Shown here: positions 12,700 through 21,471 of the stretch, piece after piece
Layout of the letters: each line of letters opens with the position of its first letter
How positions within the stretch are numbered: position 1 is the first letter of the stretch
Assembly (NCBI GenBank): GCA_947652115.1
Contig: OX393573.1
Span: forward strand, 170,001-234,000
Length of the DNA: 64,000 nucleotides
Reading direction: 5' to 3'
DNA from: Blastomussa wellsi
Taxonomy: Eukaryota > Cnidaria > Anthozoa > Scleractinia > Plerogyridae
Program-made: the position numbers and the translations under genes
Notes under the pieces: model-generated
Databases searched by the model: none
Seen by the model: the letters and a program-made list of their open reading frames with translations, nothing else
Told to the model about the DNA's origin: nothing

Positions 12700-15600
12700 T
12701 CATCTTCTCTCCAGTTTCTTGAATTTGGCTTCTGCAAACAAGATACAAATTTTGTGAAAACTCAAAAGAGAATTCTTTCCTTAACAAGACAAGAGAAACA
12801 CAGAGTTTGTTTCCCTCAAACACTTGTTGTTCTCAAGCCAGAACCAATGGGAAGTTGTGTCTAGTGTATTAGAAATAGAAAGGCAGGGTTTGTTGTTGGT
12901 TTATTTCTCCCAAAATACCACTGGCCTATGCCAGAAAAATACTAGTAAGAAATACAAACCTAGTCTCTTGGAATATGCATCCAATCTGTATGCTGCTTGT
13001 TCGAGGCTTGCAACACTTTCCTCCACTTTATCAATCTGCTCCAAATAAGGCTCCAGGCTTTTATCTTGAGAAAATAATTATTTTCAACAGTTTACCAATA
13101 TTGTGCAGTTCCATAAATTATCCATACCACCTCCACCCCAGGAATTTCCAATCCCTTGGCTTCTGTGGGGGAGCTTGGAAACTTTCTGGAACAACACATT
13201 GTAATAATTATACATAAAGAGTTCATCAAGTGTACTTTTTTGTTATTTTTCTGTCACGGTCAGCGTTGTTGAGAATTTTCCTTCTCTCTAGCCCACATAT
13301 GGCTGTGTAAGTATGAGGCTGCTACAAATAAGGCCTCAGGTTTACTAGTCCCAAGGTTAACTGGTCTTGCCTAAGAACACAATGCAGTGACACTGACAAG
13401 GGCATGAACCCAGACTGCTGGAGTCCACTGCACAAACCATAAGGAAGCTATGCAGAAGGGGCTTTTTCTTTCCAAGGTGCCAGAATTGTTTTCCCTTTTG
13501 CATACATATTCATTAAACAAAGCATCTTACATTTCTTGTCCAACTCTTCCATAACTGTGATGAGTGTCTTGGCAGTGTCAGACATTTCACTATACTTTTT
13601 AACTGTCAACTTATTTAGCTTCTCAAGAAGAACATAATCCTGTATTGAACCTAAAATAACCACAAGCAACTAAAATTAAACAATAGAGAGAACAGAATTC
13701 AGGGCCACTTTGTCCCACTTCATTTACACCTGTTGGTACCGTTTGCAGAACGAGGAATAACACAAATCGCAGGTAGGCCAAGCTTGATATATGATTGTTC
13801 AATGCATTACACAACCATAGAAATATAAGGATTTGTATGGGAAAACAGTTGGAATGAAGAAAAATCATTGATTCAAATAAAAATAGCTTACCTAGCTTCC
13901 TATGTGTCTTTCTTTGTCTCTGATGAGGTTTCTGGGCCAAATTATAGCAATGTGGAGGGTCCTCTGCTTTGTCCTCTCTATATATCCTTTTTCAAGGTTG
14001 GGCACTGACACCACGCCACCACACAGTTTCATTGAAGGAAAGGGCCACATATTCACTTCAAATGCTTTGATCACCCCAAAATTCCATGTAGCTCTGCTTC
14101 CATTCGTCTTCTTCATTTGAGCCACCAGTACACAGAGAGGGGATAAAACACCGCCAATCTCTGGAAACTTTTGCCTTGAGAGCCATTGCTCTCAAGGCAG
14201 GGGGGAATCAATGTCATTGTGAGCAAAACACCGTCACCCTCCCCAAGTGTGAGTCTCGTTACTCAAGGTCAGATCTTCAACGGCTTGGTGCATGCAGGTC
14301 GTTCATAAAGCCTCAAATGGTGGCTCTCGAGTAAAAAGTTTGAAAAGATTGGTGGCATCAAATTCCCTCTCAGTGCACTGGCGGCTCGAATGAAGAAGAC
14401 GAATGGGAAGTGGAGCTATTGTCCTTGATCTACAGGGAATTTTGGGGTGATTGGAGAATTTGAAGTGAATTTACAACCCTTTTCTTTTGGTGAATTTGTT
14501 TGGTGGCTTGGTGTCACTGACACACATAAGCCGTGAGGGTTCTGGCGCAGTTTTGCTCAGCTGGTTGCGAAGTGGTGGCGGGGTGGCAGGGGGTGGTGGC
14601 GGGGTGGCAGGGGGTGGCAAGGGGGCGGCAGGGGGGTGGCAGCAGGTTGGTAGCTTGTGTGTGCCCAGAACAACAAACCCACCAAGCGAAACAACAAACC
14701 AACCAAGCGAGCGAATGTGTGCCAAACACAAGTAAAAAAAAAAAGAGCGTGACCCAAGCCAAGCGGTGGAAGTGCACAAATTCCCTGTTGAAGAAATGCA
14801 TGCGTAAGTATATTTGCGCCAGAATTAATTTTCCATTTGAAGAAATATCAGCACAAGTATATACGAATTTGCGTCAGAATAAAAATCCATTTGAAGAAAT
14901 ATCAGCACAAGTACATGTTTATACGAAAACATGGATGTACCAAACGAATTTCTGGAAGAATTTCTTGAACAAGAACAAAACCCAGAAAATGACGGTGTAC
15001 ATGACAGGTTTATGATATCACAAAGTAATTACCGGGAATGGCTTCGTGTTTGGTGGATGCTTCCATCCAGAGGAAATCCAAACAACACAGACGTTTTGGT
15101 GTTCGCAAGAGAAAACAAAGAAAAGTACGTTTCGGGTTAAAAGTAAACTTTTCAAGAGAAAAAAATGGTGAAATGCAATATATGGCACATTATTTCAAAG
15201 AAAAAGAGCCCTTATCCAAAGGCACGAAGAGGAAAAAATTGAAACTGAATTCAACAATTTTATAGAAAAAATCAATGGAGAAATAGAAAACTCGTCTGAA
15301 TTGGGTTCAGATTGGGATGTTGTTAATATTGATTCTGCGTACATTAATGTAGCACGTTTTGCGTGGAGGAACTTATTTACCTCTTCCGGCCAATCTTGCA
15401 AAAAAGAAAGCCATAAGAAACGTGAAAAACAGGGATAACGAATGTTTGAAGTGGTCACTCAGAGCTGCATTATTCCCTGCATCAAAAGACCCACAAAGAT
15501 CAAGCAAATATCCGGTAAACGATGGAATAAACTACCAAGGAATCAATTTCCCAACACCGGTGAAACAGATAGACAAGCTTGAAGAGCAGAACCCACATTT

Positions 15601-18600
15601 AGCAATAAATGTATTTGGCTGGGAAAAGAACTGTGTTATAGTCCACAGGATAAGTGAGAAAGAGAGAAATTTAGAAAGGATAAGCTTGATGTTGATAGAG
15701 TCAGAGGAAAAACAACACCATTGTTACGTAAAACGAGTTTCCGCATTGCTTTTTGATCAGAAAAAAAACCGCAATACAAAGCACTACTGCATGTTGTGCT
15801 TAACAGGTTTCTCACGAGCGGATTTGCTTGAGGACCATAAAAAATATTGTAAAAATATTGAGATGCTGGAAGAAGGGAAAAACATCCTTTCATTCAAAAA
15901 TAATCACAAACAGATGAAGGCGCCATTTGTTATTTATGCAGACTTTGAGGCTTTGGTCAAAAAGATAACAGTTTGCGAGCGAGGGCTTGAGAGCAAGCAA
16001 AAAAGCTATACGGAGAAGACAGAATGGCACGAAGCAAGCGTGTATGCGTATATCGTTATGAGAAGCGACGGTGAAATTACAGGTCAAAAAGTTTATAGAG
16101 GCAAAAATGCTGTGGGTATGTTTTTAAGTGACATTCTACAGGAGGAGATAAAAATAAGAGAGAGTTTGACCACACCAAAGCCAGTTGAGATGGAAGCAGA
16201 AGATTGGGAAAAATTCAAAACCGCAAAAGATTGCCATATATGTTTCAAAAGTTTGATAAAAGACCAATTCCTTGATTCATTGCCGGTTTGGAACAATGAA
16301 ATGTATTGTGGCCAAAGTAAAAAAAAATGTTATTATAAAGCGCAGAGAGAATTTGATTTCATAAGACTAAAAAGAATAAAAGACATAAAAGACAAAAACG
16401 ACCAATGGATTGCAAAAAATCAGGAAACGTGTTTATTCAGCGCAGAGCCACTGCTTCAGAAAAACTTCAGAGATGCGGTAAAAGATCATTGCCACATCAC
16501 AGGCAGGTTCCGAGGAGCAGCGCATAATGAATGTAATTTTAAAATGCGAATAAAACCCAAAACGGTTCCAATTCCTGTCGTATTTCACAATCTCAGGGGC
16601 TACGATGCGCATCATCTTATGCAAGCGATGTCCCAGCAGCAGAAAGAAGTGAAATGTATCACAAATAACATGGAAAGGTACATCACATTTTCAATGGGGA
16701 GTTTGCATTTCATAGACAGTTTGAACTTTCTGTTGGGAAGCCTTGACTCAGTTGTCTCCGCAACTCCCAAGGAGTGTCTGAAAATAACAGAAAGCATCTC
16801 AAACGGCAGTGAACTGCTTTATAAAAAAGGAATATATCCTTATGAATACATGGACTCTTGGGACAAGTTCAGTGAGATAATGCTTCCTGACAAAGACAAG
16901 TTTTACAGTAAGTTGAATGATAAAAACATCACAGACGAAGAGTACGCGCACACGCAAAGGGTCTGGGAGTTTTTTGAGTGTCAAACACTGGGAGACTATC
17001 ATGATCTCTATGTCAAAACGGACGTCGCTCTGTTGGCAGATGTTTTTNNNNNNNNNNNNNNNNNNNNNNNNNNNNNNNNNNNNNNNNNNNNNNNNNNNNN
17101 NNNNNNNNNNNNNNNNNNNNNNNNNNNNNNNNNNNNNNNNNNNNNNNNNNNNNNNNNNNNNNNNNNNNNNNNNNNNNNNNNNNNNNNNNNNNNNNNNNNN
17201 NNNNNNNNNNNNNNNNNNNNNNNNNNNNNNNNNNNNNNNNNNNNNNNAGTGAGATAATGCTTCCTGACAAAGACAAGTTTTACAGTAAGTTGAATGATAA
17301 AAACATCACAGACGAAGAGTACGCGCACACGCAAAGGGTCTGGGAGTTTTTTGAGTGTCAAACACTGGGAGACTATCATGATCTCTATGTCAAAACGGAC
17401 GTCGCTCTGTTGGCAGATGTTTTTGAGAATTTCCGCAACCTGTGTGCAGAGAAATATGGTTTGGATCCGGCACATTATTTCACGTTGTCAGGTTTCTCAT
17501 GGGACGCGCTCCTAAAAATGACAGGAGCTGTTCACCGACCAAGAAATGCATTTATTTGTGGAAAGGGGAATGCGTGGCGGAATATCGATGGCAAGCAAGA
17601 GGTATGCCAAGGCAAATAACCCCCTGCTTCACGCATATGATCCCAGCGAACCGAAAAAATACATCATCTATCTCGACGCAAATAACGTTTACGGATGGGC
17701 AATGTGTAAGTCACTCCCCAAAAGGGATTTCAAATGGAAACGTGTTATGCCAACAGAGGAAGAGATTGTGAAGAAAAAAGAGAACGCAAGAAATGGGTGG
17801 ATTCTTGAGGTTGATCTTGAATATCCCGCAGAACTGCACAAGGAACACAACAGCTATCCATTGGCACCGGAAAAAAAGGAAGTAAAAAAAGAAAAGATGT
17901 CAGACTACCAAAAGAAGATGATGAACGATCTGGATATAAAAATGCCATCAGGCAGCAAGAAGCTGCTGTTGACTCTTGAAGACAAAAAGAACTATGTGCT
18001 CCATTACAGAAAGCTTCAGTTTTATCTCTCCTTCTGAATAATGCAGCTCTGAGTGACCACTTCAAACATTCGTTATCCCTGTTTTTCACGTTTCTTATGG
18101 CTTTCTTTTTTGCAAGATTGGCCGGAAGAGGTAAATAAGTTCCTCCACGCAAAACGTGCTACATTAACGTACGCAGAATCAATATTAACAACATCCCAAT
18201 CTGAACCCAATTCAGACAAGTTTTCTATTTCTCCATTGATTTTTTCTATAAAATTGTTGAATTCAGTTTCAATTTTTTCCTCTTTGTGCCTTTGGATAAG
18301 GGCTCTTTTTCTTTGAAATAATGTGCCATATATTGCATTTCACCATTTTTTTTCTCTTGAAAAGTTCACTTTTAACCCGAAACTTACTTTTATGTTATTT
18401 AGCGTATGAAGTTCTTGTGTTACCAAATCTGTGTACTTTTCTTTGTTTTCTCTCGCGAACACCAAAACGTCTGTGTTGTTTGGATTTCCTCTGGATGGAA
18501 GCATCCACCAAACACGAAGCCATTCCCGGTAATTACTTTGTGATATCATAAACCTGTCATGTACACCGTCATTTTCTGGGTTTTGTTCTTGTTCAAGAAA

Positions 18601-20158
18601 TTCTTCCAGAAATGCGTTTGGTACATCCATGTTTTCGTATATACATGTACTTGTGCTGATATTTCTTCAAATGGATTTTTATTCTGACGCAAATTCATAT
18701 ATACTTGTGCTGATATTTCTTCAAATGGAAAATTAATTCTGGCGCAAATATACTTACGCATGCATTTCTTCAACAGGGAATTTGTGCACTTCCGCCGCTT
18801 GGCTTGGGTCACACTCTTTTTTTTACTTGTGTTTGGCACACATTCGCTCGCTTGGTTGGTTTGTTGTTTCGCTTGGTGGGTTTGTTGTTCTGGGCACACA
18901 CAAGCTACCAACCCGCTGCCACCCCCCTGCCGCCCCCTTGCCACCCCCCCACCACCCCCTGCCAGCCCGCCACCACTTCGCAACCAGCTGAGCAAAACTG
19001 CGCCAGAACCCTCACGGCGTATGTGTGTCACTGCCCGACCCTGGGAACTGATATATAAAGAGGGCAAAGCAGAGGAACTGAAGACCCTCCAAATAGCAAT
19101 ACTTTGGTCCAGAAACCTCACTGGAGTCAAAGAAAGACATAGCAGAAGCAAGGTAAGCTATTATTATTTAAAGCATTCATTTTTTTTCACTTTTGTTTTG
19201 CAGGAATTCTAGGACAATATTAGTGTGACAGTCGCGTTCTTCTCGTTCACTTGTCTTTAACACATGATACTGTATTCAAAGACATATTTATTTGGTTTAG
19301 GTTCGACGGTAATGTCTCCTTTGCGAGAACTGACTTTGCAAAATAAACATTAATGCGGTCCTCCTAATAAGAGTTCCTAGGGGAGCCGACACGCTATGAG
19401 GATTATGACACCTTACAGTTTTATTAACTTTTATTAAAAAACCTTTTTTTCTAAATAAATTGTGCAGGTTTCAAGATTTTAATTTCATTTTTTGAGAATA
19501 TTACATTTTATAGCAATCTTCCTTTAAGTGTTAAAAAAACATTTCGCCAAAAGTAGCTCTCTGAAGGTATGGTTGAAGGTCAGCAAGATAGTACAAATTA
19601 ATACACACAAAAAAAAGGAAAGAAGAGGGAAAATGCTATTATTGTGCTATTTGTAAGTCTGAAATAATTAAATTTAAATATGAGAATAAAACATTAATAT
19701 ACACAGAACACAGTTAGTAAATATGATAACTAATAACATAATATTGTTGCGTATAAATGCCTAAGCTCGATTTCCGGTCATTGAACAATCATATATCGAG
19801 CTTGGGCACAAATAGGTGCTATTCTTATTCAATGACTTGCAAACAATTAAGTGGTCCTCTATTCTTATTAGCAAAAGGAGGGTATAAAATAACAATATTT
19901 ATAGCACGATAGCATAACGTAATTCTTACCAGCTAGTTCACCATTCAAGTACTCCGTTATCTTTCCGAAAGCCTCCCGACAGCACTCTTTTAAAGACAGA
20001 ACTTCTCCACCAGAAGCTTGCGGTTTATCTATTCCAGAAGGCTCTTCTACCACGGAATCGGACGATAACACTACAGGATCCTTATTTATTTCTTTCTCGC
20101 CGCTTGGGGTTTCGTATTTTTGTGCTAAACTCGGTACATTTTCCGCAGTCGCCGCCAT
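12700..20158 (-). CDS. BLOC1S2: BLOC-1 complex subunit 2 (split gene, complete)
   Basis: Subunit of BLOC-1 and BORC, small coiled-coil complexes that control biogenesis and positioning of lysosomes and related organelles. Four exons on the - strand: 20158-19930, 13650-13531, 13064-12960 and 12731-12700. They join in frame to 161 residues ending with TGA. Family signatures: [18 protein letters not shown] at the end of exon 1, [12 protein letters not shown] in exon 2, [13 protein letters not shown] and [13 protein letters not shown] in exon 3 and AKFKKLERR at the end; the human protein has the same order and ending. Exons 2-4 are predicted to be helical coiled coil. Residues 1-55 are low-complexity. 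I chose the ATG at 20158 because the in-frame ATGs further upstream lie inside a MITE at 20201-20436. Intron 1 is 6.3 kb and holds a Polinton-derived element. Confidence 0.93.
13976..13986 (-). promoter_or_regulatory. Outward-facing TATA box plus downstream splice donor (left arm)
   Basis: Read on the - strand, GGATATATAGAGAGG is followed about 90 bp later by AAGCTAG/GTAAGC, a good splice donor at 13891-13887. The arrangement is repeated in the right arm. The strand is the same as BLOC1S2, so a transcript started here could splice into BLOC1S2 exon 2 at 13650. This is an inference from sequence only. Confidence 0.4.
14009..14515. mobile_element. Foldback insert inside the left arm
   Basis: This segment is absent from the right arm. 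At the breakpoint both edges carry CACTGACAC, a short direct repeat. Internally it folds on itself: ATTCACTTCAAATGC and CATTCGTCTTCTTCATTTGAG on the left are inverted as GGCTCGAATGAAGAAGACGA and TTTGAAGTGAATT on the right. A smaller hairpin, TTGAGAGC/GCTCTCAA, sits near 14175. The 9-bp edge duplication suggests transposition, but no transposase is present. Confidence 0.6.
14571..14645 (+). repeat. G-rich minisatellite (left arm)
   Basis: Short units of the form GGTGGCGGGGTGGCAGG are repeated about five times. G runs of 4-6 are closely spaced, so G-quadruplexes are possible on the + strand. The C-rich counterpart is in the right arm at about 18905-18975. Confidence 0.85.
16871..17424 (+). repeat. 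177-bp direct duplication flanking an assembly gap
   Basis: Bases 16871-17047 are repeated exactly at 17248-17424. Between them are 200 Ns (17048-17247), a conventional gap size. The polymerase reading frame continues sensibly if one copy and the gap are ignored. The most likely explanation is two contigs that overlap by 177 bp and were scaffolded without being merged. Confidence 0.9.
17048..17247. other. Assembly gap (200 Ns)
   Basis: A run of exactly 200 undetermined bases inside the polymerase reading frame. Its flanks are duplicated, so it probably represents a negative gap. Confidence 0.98.
18035..18630 (-). pseudogene. Second, inverted copy of the PolB N-terminus
   Basis: On the - strand from 18630 the frame begins [16 protein letters not shown] and follows the same polymerase N-terminal sequence as at 14931. 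Here it retains a 47-bp segment (encoding [12 protein letters not shown] and a few more residues) that is missing from the left copy. The frame breaks near 18343, and the sequence runs to the inner edge of the arm at 18035, where it meets the palm part of the + strand gene tail to tail. It cannot make a polymerase. Confidence 0.85.
19050..19060 (+). promoter_or_regulatory. Outward-facing TATA box plus downstream splice donor (right arm)
   Basis: GATATATAAAGAGGGC on the + strand is followed about 95 bp later by AGAAGCAAG/GTAAGC at 19153. The spacing and both signals match the left arm, so they are a feature of the arm and not of the host gene. Here the direction is antisense to BLOC1S2. Confidence 0.4.
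19169..19929. other. Rest of BLOC1S2 intron 1, no feature recognised
   Basis: AT-rich intronic sequence between the right arm of the element and the splice donor of BLOC1S2 exon 1 at 19929. I see no gene, motif or repeat of note, apart from a short inverted pair around 19765-19805 (GCTCGATTTCCGG and ATATCGAGCTTGGGC). Confidence 0.5.
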
Positions 20159-20200
20159 ATTGGATCTTGCGGACTGGTACCCAGATCCCTTTCTCTGATA

Positions 20201-20436
20201 CATTCTCGTCCCCAGAGCCACTTTTCCCTCTTAGCCGGCTGGGCCTGTGCACGAGGAACAAAATCGGAACTCTGGGGACAGTTTTATACTATCTCACGAC
20301 AAAGGGACTTAAAAAGGGCTTTGTGGATTAGATTCTAGCCAATCAAAATAATTGAAATATGTGTCCCAGAGCCACGTATCCCCATACACAGACCCAGCCA
20401 TCTATGGAGATACAAGCAGCTCTGGGGATTAGAATG
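20201..20436. mobile_element. MITE with CATTCTCGTCCCCAGAGCC ends at the BLOC1S2 5' end
   Basis: The left end CATTCTCGTCCCCAGAGCCA and the inner TTAGCCGGCTGGGCC match the element at 29724-29931. The right end is diverged (CAGCTCTGGGGATTAGAATG). The left edge lies 43 bp upstream of the BLOC1S2 ATG, so the 5' UTR or promoter of that gene is built partly from the MITE. It also supplies upstream in-frame ATGs at 20221 and 20203. Confidence 0.8.
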
Positions 20437-21471
20437 CTTTTCCCCTGAAACCCTAGCTACACACCTCTTCACATCAAAATTTTTAGCAGCCTAGTTCCCA
20501 GGCATTCTTTGTTCGATCAAATCTCTGCAACCTGGTGCCTAACTAGACCTGCCAACTATCGTGCATTATGCACGAGTGTCATGCATACTCCTCATGCATG
20601 CAAACCAAATTCTCATGCCTTGCTGAAAAATTTGAGATATTATAGTCTCAAATGACACAATTTCCAAAAATATTTTGCAATAAAAAGTACTTTGGACAAA
20701 GTTTTTACAACTTTCTGTTTGACAAAACATATCCTGGCACTGGGACCACAAACTCTTCGGACACTCTTCCAAGGAGTTCTGAATGACTTTGGAAATCTTT
20801 GGACGACCTCAGATACAATCAGGTCATCTTCATCTTCAAAGACACTGACAAAAATCTCACACCTTTGACTCGGAAAAAGTTTGCAGATCTACCTACTTAT
20901 ACATGCTGATGTCCGATCTCATCCCTAACAAGAAATGTAAAAGCGCACTTGAACATGTACCGGTATATGGAAAATGCGCTATACAAATTCATTACCATTG
21001 TGCTGCAAGCGGTGAGGTCACCAAAATTTTAAGGCATGCCAAGAACTCCCCAGACTTTGTGCTATCAACGAGACAAGAGAGAACACCTAGGGATTAGGCA
21101 GAAGTTTTAGGTTGTGAAATATATGGTCACTTCCTTTCTACAGTTCATTTTTGGCCTCTGGAGGAGTCTAAAAATGTGAGCCTGCTCACAGGCCCTCAAA
21201 ACCCCTCAAGGAAAAGTATTTGGTGGGATAAAGAATTAGGGCACCACAAAATGAAAACTTGAACTCTGGTATCATATCTTTTATGTTTATCTTTTGTCTA
21301 AGAAATTATTAAATTGAACACTGTTCTTATGTCTTCTAGTTTTTGTCCGCAATTTGGGGGCAGTTTGCTTGAGATTTTTAAAACAATGTCCTCGTGATTT
21401 ATCGCACTTATACACGTGCACAACATTAATTATAAAAACAGAACTTGGAGGCATAAGCTATTGAGTTTTTG
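20437..21471. other. Intergenic, with a LINE-like 3' tail
   Basis: This stretch lies between the BLOC1S2 promoter region and the RNF181 stop codon. The segment 20911-20995 (GTCCGATCTCATCCCTAACA ... AATGCGCTATACAAATTC) is repeated at about 30428-30510 and resembles the conserved 3' end of a LINE. No gene is recognised in the rest. Confidence 0.5.

Larger units (their letters stand above)
13880..15475. repeat. Left inverted arm of the PolB-only element
   Basis: It matches the reverse complement of 18035-19168 at high identity. It is longer because about 0.5 kb (14009-14515) is inserted, and it lacks a 47-bp segment present in the right arm within the polymerase N-terminal frame. It contains, from outside in, a splice donor, an outward TATA box, the foldback insert, a G-rich minisatellite and the start of the polymerase. 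Confidence 0.8.
14931..18037 (+). pseudogene. Polinton/adintovirus-type DNA polymerase B, frameshifted and truncated
   Basis: Protein-primed family B DNA polymerase of Polinton type. The frame opens at an ATG at 14931 ([16 protein letters not shown]) and is displaced by indels near 15137, 15220 and 15360. The long frame 15359-17047 then carries [13 protein letters not shown], the ExoI motif YADFEAL, a Cys/His cluster (CHIC...[18 protein letters not shown]), the ExoII region [14 protein letters not shown], and [10 protein letters not shown]. After the N gap the frame resumes to about 17525, shifts again, and 17546-18037 gives the palm motif A region ([12 protein letters not shown]). It ends at QFYLS where the right inverted arm begins, so motifs B and C and the rest of the palm and thumb are missing. 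At least four disruptions make it non-functional. Confidence 0.9.
13880..19168. mobile_element. Palindromic, PolB-only Polinton-type fragment
   Basis: The element lies in intron 1 of BLOC1S2. It has a central unique part (15476-18034) holding most of a Polinton-type DNA polymerase B, flanked by two long inverted arms (13880-15475 and 18035-19168). The right inner boundary falls inside the polymerase palm, so the missing C-terminal half has been replaced by an inverted copy of the gene's own 5' end. No integrase, capsid, protease or ATPase gene is present. I could not find a clear target duplication, because similarity between the arms fades near AATAATAGCTTACC, so the outer limits are approximate. 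Confidence 0.75.
18035..19168. repeat. Right inverted arm of the PolB-only element
   Basis: Reverse complement of 13880-15475 without the foldback insert. It contains the inverted polymerase N-terminus, the C-rich minisatellite (about 18905-18975), an outward TATA box at 19050 and a splice donor at 19153. Confidence 0.8.

Noticed and set aside
14471..14801. Pro/Cys-rich - strand frames over the G-rich repeat
   Set aside because: They are translations of the minisatellite in three frames with low-complexity product; no gene support.
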